Shown here in pieces: positions 1 to 8,453 of a DNA stretch of 29,481 nt; the first letter of the stretch is position 1, and each line of letters opens with the position of its first letter. The notes below the pieces were generated by a model. That model saw only the letters and a program-made list of their open reading frames with translations. It was not told the origin of the DNA and did not search any database. The translations under genes were made by a program, and so were the position numbers. Location of the stretch: the NCBI GenBank assembly GCA_038217425.1, contig JBBQPM010000078.1:1-29481 (forward strand), written 5' to 3'. This DNA comes from JAIEPT01 sp038217425. Lineage in GTDB: Bacteria; Planctomycetota; Planctomycetia; Gemmatales; Gemmataceae.

Positions 1-6
1 GTTAAC

Positions 7-138
7 ATGAAGGCATTGACCCGCAGCCAACGCGGACCAAAGAAGCCGCCACAGGAAAAACCAGTTTATGACAGGAAGCATAAACACTATTCAACCGCCC
101 GACTGCTGAAGGACTTAGAACAAGAAAACTCATGTTGA
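7..138 (+). CDS. small unknown ORF or tail of a gene cut by the window edge
   Basis: A 43-codon reading frame opens with ATG at 7 and ends with TGA at 136-138. The frame is also open back to base 1, so this may be the C-terminal end of a longer gene outside the window. The product is basic (many Lys and Arg) and its base composition is lower in G+C than most of the window. I do not recognise a family and see no clear ribosome binding site because only six bases precede the ATG. It could equally be noncoding. Confidence 0.3.
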   Translation: MKALTRSQRGPKKPPQEKPVYDRKHKHYSTARLLKDLEQENSC

Positions 139-385
139 AAGTGCTGGGCCAAAGGACCTAATCTGGCAGGCCTTTTGATCGGCAAGCTTTACCCGCTCTT
201 CAACCCGCGGAACCAGAACCGGAACCGCCACTTCCGCTGGGAACAAACGAGCCTGGTGGGAAAGACCAAGACAGGCATCGTTCACCGTGCAAGTGCCAAA
301 TCTGACCAATGCCTCGCGGCTGATGCTACGGGAATTTCTGCTGTTTGCGGGCCGATTCCGCCCACCGAGTAATGGCGACGGAATC
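139..385. other. intergenic stretch, nothing recognised
   Basis: This stretch lies between the end of the first small frame and the 3' end of the formamidase-like gene on the other strand. A plus-strand frame at 175-372 exists but starts with TTG, has no ribosome binding site I can see and resembles no family. I see no RNA gene or strong hairpin here. Confidence 0.4.
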
Positions 386-1351
386 TTACGTAGTTAAATA
401 TCGCTTCGGGATCTCCGCCCCCGCCACGAAGCTTAACTTTCCTATCTTGCACATCTGATACACGTTGATGCGGAAATCGGGGCACGTGCTGACCAGGCAG
501 TACGCGTCCGTCGGCGTGAAGCCGTACTCGGTGATTAGCCAATCCATCAAGTGAAACGTCGCGGTCTCCACGGCCACCTCCAGCGGTCGGTTGGCGTTCA
601 GTGCGATGAGCGCGTCGGGCTTCTCGATGCGCATCCAGGGGATCCGCTTGCCCTTGATCAAATCGAGCTTCACGCGGACTGTGGATTGCGTCTCGGCGGC
701 GGTGCCGGTGAACTCGGTGTCGCCCTGGCTGGCGTGGACGTCGCCCAGGTAAAAGAGGGCGCCGGGATGGTAGATCGGCAGATATATGCGGTTGCCGGGG
801 GCGGCGTCGCGGCTGTCGAGGTTGCCGCCCCATTCGCCCTGGCCGTCCAGGCTCGTCGTTACTTCGCGGTCGGGGGCGACGCCGAGGGTGCCGATGAAGG
901 GGGTGATGGGCCAGGAGATCTTGTCGCTGAAGTGGAGGGTGCCGTCGCGGGTGGTGCCGCTGGGGCCGGGGGTGTGCTGGAAGATTTTGGTGGTGTAGTC
1001 GGAGGAGAGTTCGGGCCAGCGCGTCGAATCGCCGAGCGGTCCGCGGCGGGGCCCGATGGCGCACCACGAGTACGGCTCGACCGTGATCGATTCGATGGTG
1101 ACGACCAGGGCGTCCCCCTTCTGGGCGCCCTCGACGAAGACCGGGCCGCCGATCGGGTTGGCGAGCGGCGGCGTGCGGTCGAAGCCGGGACGCTTGGCCG
1201 GGACCGCCTTGTCGGCCGCGGTCTTGAAGTAGCCGGTGCTGGCGTCGTAGGTTTCGATCTCGAACGTTTCGCCCGGCTCGACCGTGAGCAACGGCTGATC
1301 CTTGGCGTTGAACTCGTACTTGCGAGCCTGTTCGCGCGTGATGCGTTTCAT
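386..1351 (-). CDS. acetamidase/formamidase family protein
   Basis: The 321-residue product matches the FmdA/AmdA family, metal-dependent cytoplasmic enzymes that release ammonia from short amides such as formamide or acetamide. The family's conserved block is visible as GDVHASQGDTE (about residues 203-213), in the place of the usual GDxHxxQGDGE metal and active-site segment; the Gly before the Glu is Thr here. Other family-like stretches are GPRRGPLGD (100-108) and the full length, normal for the family. The start is the ATG at 1351; only a weak purine-rich sequence precedes it. It follows the rhodanese gene by 33 bases on the same strand and is probably co-transcribed with it. The actual amide substrate cannot be read from sequence. 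Confidence 0.92.
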   Translation of the reverse strand: MKRITREQARKYEFNAKDQPLLTVEPGETFEIETYDASTGYFKTAADKAVPAKRPGFDRTPPLANPIGGPVFVEGAQKGDALVVTIESITVEPYSWCAIGPRRGPLGDSTRWPELSSDYTTKIFQHTPGPSGTTRDGTLHFSDKISWPITPFIGTLGVAPDREVTTSLDGQGEWGGNLDSRDAAPGNRIYLPIYHPGALFYLGDVHASQGDTEFTGTAAETQSTVRVKLDLIKGKRIPWMRIEKPDALIALNANRPLEVAVETATFHLMDWLITEYGFTPTDAYCLVSTCPDFRINVYQMCKIGKLSFVAGAEIPKRYLTT

Positions 1352-1384
1352 GAAATGAATTCCGTATGTTGTATTATTTACGAG

Positions 1385-1759
1385 TTATTTCTCAGTCGGC
1401 AGGCCCTTGTCGCGCCAGCCGCGCATGCCGCCGTCCATCGACAGGATGTTCGAGTAGCCCATTTTCTGCAGATTGTCGGCCGCCAGCGCGGAGCGGAAGC
1501 CGCCGCCGCAGTAGAGGATCATCGGCTCGTCAGTTTTCATGACTTTCGATTCGATGTCGCGTTCGATGACGCCCTTGCCCAGATGGATGGCGCCGGGGAG
1601 GTGATCGCGGGCGTACTCGCTCTCCTCGCGGACGTCGATGAGCAGGAAATATTCGCCGCGGTCCATCTTGGCTTTGACGTCGTCGATGGAGACTTCGCGG
1701 ATGCGTTTGCGGGCGTCCGTGACGATGGCGAGGAAACGCGGGGAATGACCGATGGCCAT
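1385..1759 (-). CDS. rhodanese-like domain protein
   Basis: A single rhodanese domain of 124 residues. The active-site loop reads YCGGGFRSA with Cys84 as the expected persulfide-forming nucleophile; the upstream IDVREESEYARDHLPGA block (41-57) is the classic rhodanese CH2A-type motif. Such proteins carry sulfane sulfur on the cysteine and pass it to acceptors, or act in detoxification or redox roles. The start is supported by AGGAG six bases upstream. It lies between tsaE and the formamidase-like gene, all on the minus strand, but that neighbourhood does not point to a particular sulfur pathway. No signal peptide is visible, so a cytoplasmic location is likely. Confidence 0.93.
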   Translation of the reverse strand: MAIGHSPRFLAIVTDARKRIREVSIDDVKAKMDRGEYFLLIDVREESEYARDHLPGAIHLGKGVIERDIESKVMKTDEPMILYCGGGFRSALAADNLQKMGYSNILSMDGGMRGWRDKGLPTEK

Positions 1760-1812
1760 GAGGTTCTCCTGTTTCGAAGAAGCGAATCCGGAGCGAATAA
1801 TATACTCTGGCT

Positions 1813-1834
1813 CCCAGGGATAGCCATCCCTGGG
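1813..1834. repeat. short palindrome (9-bp arms, 4-base loop) after tsaE
   Basis: CCCAGGGAT at 1813-1821 and its exact complement at 1826-1834 enclose AGCC. It sits three bases beyond the tsaE stop codon, between tsaE and the rhodanese gene. No T-run follows in the transcribed direction, so it looks like a small dispersed palindromic repeat or an mRNA-stabilising hairpin more than an intrinsic terminator. Confidence 0.7.
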
Positions 1835-1837
1835 CTT

Positions 1838-2299
1838 TCATGCGTCGCGGAAAGGCTGATACCGATCGCCTTGACCGCGGATGTGGAAACGTCGCGCGGT
1901 GGGGCCGAGGATGGTGAGGCGGATCTCGAGATGTTCGGCGGGCAGGCAGGCGGGGAATTTGTCGGCCCATTCGACGAGGCAGACGCCGTCGCCGGTGAAG
2001 TATTCGTGGACGCCGAGGTCGGCGAACTCGCTTTCGTGCTGGAGCCGATAGGCGTCGAAGTGGTAGATCGGCAACCTGCCTTGATATTCCTGGATGAGCA
2101 CGAAGGTGGGACTGCTGACGCCTGCGGGATTGGCGCCGAGCCCGGCCGCGATCGCCTTGGCCAGATGCGTCTTGCCTGCGCCCATGGGGCCGACCAGGGC
2201 GACGACGGCGCCGGCGAACAGACGCTCCGCGAGCCGTCGGCCGAAGGCGAGGGTGCCGGGCCAGTCGAAAACTTCCACAGTGATGTCGGGTGCGTCCAT
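1838..2299 (-). CDS. tsaE: tRNA threonylcarbamoyladenosine biosynthesis ATPase TsaE
   Basis: The 153-residue product is the size of TsaE, the P-loop ATPase that works with TsaB and TsaD to place the threonylcarbamoyl group on A37 of tRNAs reading ANN codons. The Walker A motif is GPMGAGKT (37-44). Further TsaE hallmarks are SSPTFVL (62-68), the HFDAYRL block (80-86) and VEWADKFP. It is cytoplasmic. TsaB and TsaD genes are not nearby. The ATG at 2299 is 34 bases from the ATG of the divergent helicase gene, so the two promoters must be compact or overlapping. The gene seems to head a minus-strand group with the rhodanese and formamidase-like genes. Confidence 0.95.
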   Translation of the reverse strand: MDAPDITVEVFDWPGTLAFGRRLAERLFAGAVVALVGPMGAGKTHLAKAIAAGLGANPAGVSSPTFVLIQEYQGRLPIYHFDAYRLQHESEFADLGVHEYFTGDGVCLVEWADKFPACLPAEHLEIRLTILGPTARRFHIRGQGDRYQPFRDA

Positions 2300-2333
2300 G
2301 CGGTCATTTTAGGCAGCCATATAGAATGGCATC

Positions 2334-4781
2334 ATGGCAAGGGACGCTTCGCACCTGCACTTCGAACATCTGCCGATCGCCGGGGATTCGGCGCTCGCGC
2401 TCTTGCCCGCGGAGGTCGCGGAGCGTTTTCGCGCGACGTTCGGTTCGCCCACGCGAGCCCAGCGTTTCGCCTGGCCCGCGGTCCGATCGGGCGAACATCT
2501 ATTGCTCTCGGCGCCGACGGGGAGCGGCAAGACGCTGGCGGCGTTTCTGCCCATTCTCACCGCGCCGCCGTCGCCCGGCCTGAAGTGCCTGTATCTGGCG
2601 CCGCTCAAGTCGCTGGCCCGCGATATTCAGACAAATCTCTCGGCCCATCAGGAAGCGCTCGGCCTCGTTCCCTGGCGCATCGCGGGGCGAACCGGCGACA
2701 CGTCTTCGGGACATCGGCGGCAACAAAAACTTAAGCCCCCCGATCTCTTGCTGACGACGCCGGAAACGCTGGCGATCTTGCTCACGCAGCCGGCCTGGCT
2801 CGAGCATTTCCGCGCACTGCGGTTTGCGGTGATCGACGAGATCCACACGCTGGTGGGCCAAAAGCGTGGCGCCGACGTCGCGCTGAGCCTGGAACGTTTG
2901 CAGACGCTCGCGCCGCGTCTCCAGCGCATCGGCCTGTCCGCGACCTGCACGCCGCTCGCGCGGGCGGCGCGGTTCCTGGTCGGCAGCGATCGGCCCTGCC
3001 GGGTCGCGCATGTCGAGCCGCACGGGCCGATGGAGGTCGGCGTCGAACTCGTGCCCCGTCCGCTTTGGATCGCGCGCCTGGCCCGCCATCTCACGGAGTC
3101 GGGCGCCACGCTCATCTTCGCCAACACGCGCCATCTCGCCGAGCGCATCTGCTGGGCGCTCAAACGCAAGCTCCCCGAACTCGCCGATTCGATCGCCGTG
3201 CATCATGGCTCGCTGGGCCGGGAACGCCGCTTCGAAGTCGAGCAGGATCTCAAGGCGGGCAAATTGCGAGCGGTCGTCACCAGCGCGAGTCTCGATCTGG
3301 GGATCGACGTCGGCAGTGCCGAGAGCGTGATTTTCCTGCACCCGCCCGGCGGCGTCGCCCGCTTTTTGCAACGGCTGGGCCGCTCGGGACATCGCCCCGG
3401 CGCGCTGCGGCGCGGGCTCATCCTGGTCGATTCGCCTGCCGAATACCTGGAAGGAAAGGTCACGCTGGGCGCCGGGCGGATGCAGCAGATCGAGCCGCTC
3501 GCCGAGTCGGAACCGCCGCTCGACGTCCTGTGCCAACATCTCGTCGGCCTGGCGATGACAGGCCGATGTCACTCGGACGAGGTCTTCGATCTGGTTCGGC
3601 GTGCCGAGCCGTTTCGCGAAATGGCGCGCGCCGACTTTGACGGCTGCGTCCGCTATCTTTCGGGCCAAAAATCGACGGGGGCAGACTGGCTGCCGTCGCG
3701 CCTGGCGTGGGACGCGGGCCGATTCGCGATCGCTGACGACGCGCTGGCGCAGCTCTTGCGGCGCAACCTCGGGACCATCGTGAGCGAAGAGACGCGCTCG
3801 ATTCGCCTGATGACGCCCGCGTATCCGAAAGGGCTGGTACTCGGGCAACTCGATGCGGCGTTCGTGCAGAACCTGGCGCCGGGCGACCGCTTTGTCCTCG
3901 GCGGCCGAAGTCTGGAACTGCGTAGCGAGGAGGGCCGGGACTTGCTTGTCGAGGAGGTCGGCGCCAACCCGGCGATTCCGCAATGGCTGGGCGGCGGCTG
4001 GGATTGGCCCGCGGACCTCGCTCGACGCGTCTTCCTGGCCCGCGCCCACGCCGCTGAGCAACTTCGCGAGGGCCCCGGGTTTCTCGCCCGCTACCTGCGC
4101 GAACTGCAGCGCAGCGAGCGGCTCGACCGCGCCGGCTTCGGCGAACTCCGCGACTTCCTCCAGGCTCAGGAGACGCAGAGCGAAATCCCTTCGATGACGA
4201 GTCTGCTCATCGAGGCCGTCGACCGCGATTTCGGCATCGAGTACGCCGTGCACACGCCGCTGCCCCGTGCGGCCAACGAGGCGCTGGCGCAACTCGTCTG
4301 CGCTCGCCTCGAACCGAGAAAAGCACGACACGTTTCCAGCAATCTCGGCTTCCTCGTGTTCGTCGAAAGCGATCGCGGCCTTGGCGAACCTGCCTGGCGG
4401 CATCTGCTGTCGTTGGCGGAATGGGATGCGGATCTCGACGAATTGCTCGGCTCCTCGCCGCTCGTGGGGGAGCACTTTGCCCGCGTGGCGCAGACCGGGC
4501 TCATGGTGCTGCGCAATCCCCTGGGCGGCAGACGCAAAGTGGGCGGCCGCGACTGGGCCGAGCGGCGCCTGTTTCAACAAGTGGAAGCGGGCGATCCCGA
4601 CTTCGTCCTGCTTCGGCAAACGCGCCGCGAAATCCTCGCGCAAAAGATGCGCTTCGATCTCGCCCACGCCTGGCTCACGCAAATGTCGGCGTTTCCCTGG
4701 CAGGTCCGCTGGCTGAACGAAACGTCGCCGATCGCGCAGACCTGGATCGCGACTTCCAGCTCCATGCGGGTGACGCCATGA
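2334..4781 (+). CDS. ligase-associated DNA damage response DEXH-box helicase (Lhr-like)
   Basis: An 815-residue superfamily 2 helicase. Motif I is APTGSGKT (60-67), motif II is DEIH (168-171), motif III is the SAT at 202-204, and the second RecA domain shows VTSASLDLGIDVG and QRLGRSGHRPG (motifs V and VI). The length and the long C-terminal region fit the Lhr-like helicase found beside an ATP-dependent DNA ligase, a 3' exonuclease-like protein and a phosphoesterase in many bacteria. The phosphoesterase partner follows directly, with the stop and next start overlapping as ATGA (4778-4781), which supports the assignment. The ligase and the exonuclease are not in this window. The expected role is unwinding or remodelling damaged DNA in the cytoplasm. 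Confidence 0.93.
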   Translation: MARDASHLHFEHLPIAGDSALALLPAEVAERFRATFGSPTRAQRFAWPAVRSGEHLLLSAPTGSGKTLAAFLPILTAPPSPGLKCLYLAPLKSLARDIQTNLSAHQEALGLVPWRIAGRTGDTSSGHRRQQKLKPPDLLLTTPETLAILLTQPAWLEHFRALRFAVIDEIHTLVGQKRGADVALSLERLQTLAPRLQRIGLSATCTPLARAARFLVGSDRPCRVAHVEPHGPMEVGVELVPRPLWIARLARHLTESGATLIFANTRHLAERICWALKRKLPELADSIAVHHGSLGRERRFEVEQDLKAGKLRAVVTSASLDLGIDVGSAESVIFLHPPGGVARFLQRLGRSGHRPGALRRGLILVDSPAEYLEGKVTLGAGRMQQIEPLAESEPPLDVLCQHLVGLAMTGRCHSDEVFDLVRRAEPFREMARADFDGCVRYLSGQKSTGADWLPSRLAWDAGRFAIADDALAQLLRRNLGTIVSEETRSIRLMTPAYPKGLVLGQLDAAFVQNLAPGDRFVLGGRSLELRSEEGRDLLVEEVGANPAIPQWLGGGWDWPADLARRVFLARAHAAEQLREGPGFLARYLRELQRSERLDRAGFGELRDFLQAQETQSEIPSMTSLLIEAVDRDFGIEYAVHTPLPRAANEALAQLVCARLEPRKARHVSSNLGFLVFVESDRGLGEPAWRHLLSLAEWDADLDELLGSSPLVGEHFARVAQTGLMVLRNPLGGRRKVGGRDWAERRLFQQVEAGDPDFVLLRQTRREILAQKMRFDLAHAWLTQMSAFPWQVRWLNETSPIAQTWIATSSSMRVTP

Positions 4782-5410
4782 TCGTCGGGGATTGGCTGCT
4801 GACGCCGCAACGCGTGGCGATTCATCAACCGACGCGGACCGCGGTCGTCGCCGACCTGCACCTGGGCTACGACGCCGCCCGCATCGGCGCGGGCGATGCG
4901 ATTCCGCTGCGCTCGCTGGCGGAGATCCTGGCGCCGCTGGGACAGCTCGGTCCCGACTTGAAATTGGTCGTCGCTGGCGATCTTTTCGAGCGGCGCGTCG
5001 ATCGGGCGCTCCTCGGCGAGTTTCAGACGTTCCTGAGTTCCGCAGGTTGGGACTGGATCGCCTGGATCGCGGGGAATCACGACCGCGGCTTCGACTCGGC
5101 CACCGACGCCCCGGTCGTTGCCGCCGGATTCGCGGTGGGCGAGTGGCGCGTGCATCATGGCCACGAAGAGATTCTTACGGACAAGATCGTGATAGGGCAC
5201 TGGCATCCCGCCTGGCGCGTGGGCGGCCGAACGTGTCCCTGTTTCGCGCTTGCGGGAGATCGGCTCTATCTGCCGGCCTATTCGCACGACGCCGCCGGCC
5301 GCAGCATTCGCGGCGAGCCGCGTTTCCAGGGCTGCCGGGTGTTTCCGATCGTCGGCACTCAGGTGCAAGAAGCCCGGCTTCGCTCCGAGTGGGGGCAGGG
5401 AATCAAGTAG
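4778..5410 (+). CDS. pdeM: ligase-associated metallophosphoesterase, PdeM type
   Basis: A 210-residue calcineurin-like phosphoesterase. The two-metal site motifs appear in order: DLH (26-28), GDLFE (67-71), GNHD (99-102), HGH (127-129) and GHWH (140-143). This small family is found next to the Lhr-like helicase and an ATP-dependent ligase, and is thought to act in DNA end processing. The ATG at 4778 overlaps the helicase stop codon, so the two are almost certainly translationally coupled; longer upstream reading in this frame lies inside the helicase gene and is not used. The 3' end overlaps the convergent histidine kinase gene by eight bases. The exact substrate is not evident from sequence. 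Confidence 0.9.
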   Translation: MIVGDWLLTPQRVAIHQPTRTAVVADLHLGYDAARIGAGDAIPLRSLAEILAPLGQLGPDLKLVVAGDLFERRVDRALLGEFQTFLSSAGWDWIAWIAGNHDRGFDSATDAPVVAAGFAVGEWRVHHGHEEILTDKIVIGHWHPAWRVGGRTCPCFALAGDRLYLPAYSHDAAGRSIRGEPRFQGCRVFPIVGTQVQEARLRSEWGQGIK

Positions 5411-7583
5411 ACGTCAGCGTGCGCCGCACGATGCCGAGCAGATCCGCGGCTCGGAACGGCTTCTGCAGGAAACCCGCCAGGCCCTTGCCCGCGAATTCGT
5501 TCGTGATCTCTTGCTCGTTGTAGCCGCTCATTAGCACGACCTGGATGCCCGGTTGCAGCAATCTGAGTTCGCGGAACGTCTCCTCGCCCCCCAGGTGCGG
5601 CATCGTCAGATCGAGCAGGACGCACACGATCTCGTCGCGATGCTGGCGATACACCTCGAGCCCGTCCCGGCCGTTGTTGGCGAGCAGGATCTTGAAGCCG
5701 ATTCCTTGCAACGTGGCCCGGGCGACGGCGCGGACGGTCTCTTCGTCGTCGATGACAAGGATCGTCCCTGCGCCGACCCATTCTTCCGGCGCCGGAGGGC
5801 CGGGCGTCTCGGCCGACGCCGCGATCAGGCTGGCGGGGAAGAGCACCTTGAAGTTCGTGCCCCTACGAGGTTCGCTGTAGACCTTGATCGTGCCTTTATG
5901 GCCGCGGACGATGCCGAGCACCGCGGCCAGCCCGAGCCCGCGGCCTGTGAACTTCGTCGTGAAGAACGGATCGAACACCTTCTCCAGCGTCTCGGAACTC
6001 ATGCCGACGCCGGTGTCGGAAACCTCCAGGAAAACGTACGTCCCCTCTTCCAACTCCTCGGCCACGAACGTCGTGCGCAGGTAGGGCTCGTCGGCGAACA
6101 TCATGCCGGTGCGGATGGCGATGACGCCGCTCTTGTCGCCGATGGCGTCGGAGGCGTTCGTGATGAGATTCATGACGATTTGGCGAATCTGGGTGGCGTC
6201 GGCCTGGATCGCGGGGAGGTTCGGCGCGAAGTCGTAGCGCAGGATCGCCTTCTTCGAAATCACCGTCTGCAGAAGATCCGCCATCTCTTGCACGAGGTTC
6301 GACAGCAAGATCGGCTGGATGATAAAGCGTCCTTTGCCCGCGTAGGCGAGGAGCTGCCTGGTCAGTTCGCTGGCGCGCTGGGCGGCGAGTTCGATCTGGC
6401 CCAGCGAGTGCCGAACCGGCGAATCGCCGTCGAGCTGCATCCCCGCCAGGCTGGCGTGACCGAGCATGCCGGTGAGCAGGTTGTTGAAGTCGTGCGCGAT
6501 GCCTCCCGCGAGCACGCCGAGACTTTCGAGCTTTTGCGTGTGCTGAAGCTGCGTCTCCAGGCGTCGGCGTTCTTCCTCGGCACGCACGCGGATGCTGACG
6601 TCGCGGACGATCGTCAGCAGCAGGTTCTTGCCGTGCAACACGAACGGCACGCCGATCGACTCCGTGTGAAACGTCGAGCCGTTCCTGTGCTGGGCGAGCG
6701 AACTGAGGGACGCACGCCCCTTGGTGCGCAGGTCTTCGAGAAAGTCCAGCGCCTTCTGCGCGTCCTGCAGCGGCGTGAATTCCTGGGGTTTGAGCCGGCT
6801 CATCTCCTCGAGCGTGTAGCCGAACATTTGGAGCATCGCCGGGTTGGCGTCGAGAACGTGGCCCTGGTCATCGTGCACGCATAACCCGTCGCTGACGACC
6901 TCGAAGATGGTGCGGTACTGAATCTCGCGCTCGCTCACCTGCCTGGCCAATTTCTTGGAGTCGGTCAGATCGCGCACGATGACCATGACCTGGTCTTTGC
7001 CCTCCAGCGGCACGAAGCGCGCCTCCCAGTCGAGCAGGTCCGGCCCCATGGGGAGCGCGTACTCCAGCGTCTGCATGGCGCCGGTCTCCAGCGTCCGGGC
7101 CAGGAGGTCCATGATCTGCTGGCCCAGCGGCGCCGGGAGAACGTCGGTCGGCTTTTTCCCGAGGAAATCCTTCGCAGGGATGTAGGCGTAGTGCGTTTTA
7201 TTATGGTAATGCCCGACGTAGACCCCCTGGCGATCGTGGAGGAAGATGAGATCGGGGACGGCCTCCAGGAGCGCGCGCTGGCGCGACTCGGACTGGCGCA
7301 GGTTTTGATTCGCGGCCCGGAGGCTTTCGAAGAACGGCGTGACCCAGGCCAGGCCGGAGACGAATAGGACCGAGATGATCAGCGCCTGCCATTCGGCAAT
7401 GAAATCGCCGGACCTGCCTTGAAAGAGTCCGAGCAAGGTGAGCAGGCGCCGACTGGCCATGACGGCGAGCGCCAGCGAGATGAGGGCCCACCCGGCGTCG
7501 CGGCGCGTGAAGCGAAAGAGCCGCAGCGCCATAAAGACGGCAACGACTTGCAGCGCGAGCGAGACCCCGAGAAGGTATGTCAT
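5403..7583 (-). CDS. hybrid sensor histidine kinase with PAS domains and receiver domain
   Basis: A 726-residue membrane sensor. Three hydrophobic segments lie near residues 2-23, 30-53 and 65-83. Two PAS-like domains follow (about 97-210 and 222-335). The kinase core shows the H-box GIAHDFNNLL with His364, the N-box NLITNASDA (472-480), DTGVGM (523-528), FDPFFTTK and GRGLGLA. A C-terminal receiver domain has the acidic pocket IDDEE (611-615), phosphoacceptor Asp658 in LLDLTMP and Lys708 in QKPF. I start it at ATG 7583, because the frame upstream would run antisense through the sigma factor gene and the N-terminal hydrophobic helix begins there. It is divergent from the sigma factor across 132 bases. 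No output regulator is next to it, so its target is unknown. Confidence 0.92.
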   Translation of the reverse strand: MTYLLGVSLALQVVAVFMALRLFRFTRRDAGWALISLALAVMASRRLLTLLGLFQGRSGDFIAEWQALIISVLFVSGLAWVTPFFESLRAANQNLRQSESRQRALLEAVPDLIFLHDRQGVYVGHYHNKTHYAYIPAKDFLGKKPTDVLPAPLGQQIMDLLARTLETGAMQTLEYALPMGPDLLDWEARFVPLEGKDQVMVIVRDLTDSKKLARQVSEREIQYRTIFEVVSDGLCVHDDQGHVLDANPAMLQMFGYTLEEMSRLKPQEFTPLQDAQKALDFLEDLRTKGRASLSSLAQHRNGSTFHTESIGVPFVLHGKNLLLTIVRDVSIRVRAEEERRRLETQLQHTQKLESLGVLAGGIAHDFNNLLTGMLGHASLAGMQLDGDSPVRHSLGQIELAAQRASELTRQLLAYAGKGRFIIQPILLSNLVQEMADLLQTVISKKAILRYDFAPNLPAIQADATQIRQIVMNLITNASDAIGDKSGVIAIRTGMMFADEPYLRTTFVAEELEEGTYVFLEVSDTGVGMSSETLEKVFDPFFTTKFTGRGLGLAAVLGIVRGHKGTIKVYSEPRRGTNFKVLFPASLIAASAETPGPPAPEEWVGAGTILVIDDEETVRAVARATLQGIGFKILLANNGRDGLEVYRQHRDEIVCVLLDLTMPHLGGEETFRELRLLQPGIQVVLMSGYNEQEITNEFAGKGLAGFLQKPFRAADLLGIVRRTLTST

Positions 7584-7655
7584 GAACGGCCCGCCGAGAT
7601 TTGAGATCAGGGAATGGATGTAGTATCCGCCACGGGGCGGACGATGGCAAGTCGC

Positions 7656-7661
7656 TACAAT
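7656..7661 (+). promoter_or_regulatory. possible -10 element TACAAT for the sigma factor gene
   Basis: TACAAT matches five of six bases of the sigma-70 -10 consensus and lies 54 bases before the sigma factor ATG. I see no good -35 hexamer at the normal spacing. The same hexamer precedes two other plus-strand genes (10874 and 22618). Confidence 0.35.
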
Positions 7662-7715
7662 AGGGTTTCCGCGCGCGCCCGAGCCGCGGTTCGCGTCCGC
7701 TTCAATGAGACCTCT

Positions 7716-8282
7716 ATGCCAACGGAAGCCGAACTCTCTCTGGTGACCCGTGCGCTGTCGGGCGACCGCGCCGCCTTCGACGCCCTCGTGCGCCAGCTCG
7801 GCAATTTGACGTACGCCCGCCTTTACCTCGAGACCGGCGACGCCCACCGCACCGAGGATCTCGTGCAGGAGACCTGGCTCAGGGCGTATCGCTGCCTCGC
7901 CCAGCTCAAGAAACCGGAGCTGTTGCGTTCCTGGCTGCTGTCGATCGTGCAGAACGTGCTCATCGACGAATTCCGGCAGCACGGGCGCAAGAAACGGCTC
8001 GCGCCGCCGCAGATCGACATGGACGTGCTGCTGAACCAGCCGTCAGCGGGATTGACGCCGCCCGAATCGGCAACGCGTGCGGAGGATCGCGAGCAAGTCC
8101 TCGACGCGCTGCGCGGGTTGCCGGAGGAATATCGGCTGCCGCTCACGCTGCGGTATTTGTTCGAGGCGGACGCGGAGGAGATTCAGCAGCAGCTTGGGCT
8201 GACGAACGGTTCGCTGCGCGGGTTGCTGCATCGGGGCCTGAAGATGCTGCGGGCGCGATTGGGGCCCGGGTTTGGGGAGTAG
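7716..8282 (+). CDS. ECF-type RNA polymerase sigma factor (sigma-70 family)
   Basis: A 188-residue sigma factor with region 2 around residues 20-90 (EDLVQETWLRAYRCL and RSWLLSIVQNVLIDEFR) and region 4 around 125-183 (LRGLPEEYRLPLTLRYLFE followed by a helix-turn-helix ending in HRGLKMLRARL). Regions 1 and 3 are absent, as in extracytoplasmic-function sigma factors. The ATG at 7716 is preferred over earlier in-frame starts because the sigma domain begins directly after it. The next gene on the strand encodes a zinc-finger protein of the anti-sigma type, its likely partner, although a 147-bp palindromic element separates them. The regulon is unknown. Confidence 0.92.
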   Translation: MPTEAELSLVTRALSGDRAAFDALVRQLGNLTYARLYLETGDAHRTEDLVQETWLRAYRCLAQLKKPELLRSWLLSIVQNVLIDEFRQHGRKKRLAPPQIDMDVLLNQPSAGLTPPESATRAEDREQVLDALRGLPEEYRLPLTLRYLFEADAEEIQQQLGLTNGSLRGLLHRGLKMLRARLGPGFGE

Positions 8283-8289
8283 CAACAAG

Positions 8290-8436
8290 ATTCTCGTTCC
8301 CGGGCTCTGCCCGGGAACGCGTTGCCCAGAGGCTCTGCCTCGTCTTTGAGATTTACGGCAAGCGGCATTTGACATTCCAAACGCGAGGCAGAGCCTCGAG
8401 GCAGTGCGTTCCCGGGCAGAGCCCGGGAACGAGAAT
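8290..8436. repeat. 147-bp nested palindromic element with perfect 31-bp arms
   Basis: The outer arms 8290-8320 and 8406-8436 are exact inverse complements (31 of 31). Each arm is itself nearly palindromic around GGGCTCTGCCC. A second pair inside, 8328-8342 and 8384-8398, matches at 14 of 15 bases and carries the same AGGCTCTGCCT-type core. The central part is lower in G+C. It lies between the sigma factor stop and the ribosome binding site (8442-8447) of the anti-sigma-like gene. It looks like a small mobile palindromic repeat of the kind dispersed in planctomycete genomes; copies elsewhere in the genome cannot be seen from here. Confidence 0.9.
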
Positions 8437-8453
8437 GGACCAAGGAGCAATCG

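Noticed and set aside
551..2734. Long plus-strand frame of 727 codons
   Set aside because: It is antisense to the formamidase, rhodanese and tsaE genes and overlaps the helicase start; the translation is low-complexity, and the opposite strand holds recognised families.
2499..4682. Minus-strand frame of 727 codons
   Set aside because: It mirrors the DEXH helicase, whose motifs are clear on the plus strand; such mirror frames are common in GC-rich genes.
7584..7982. N-terminal extension of the histidine kinase frame
   Set aside because: It would run antisense through the ECF sigma factor gene; the hydrophobic N-terminus starts naturally at ATG 7583.
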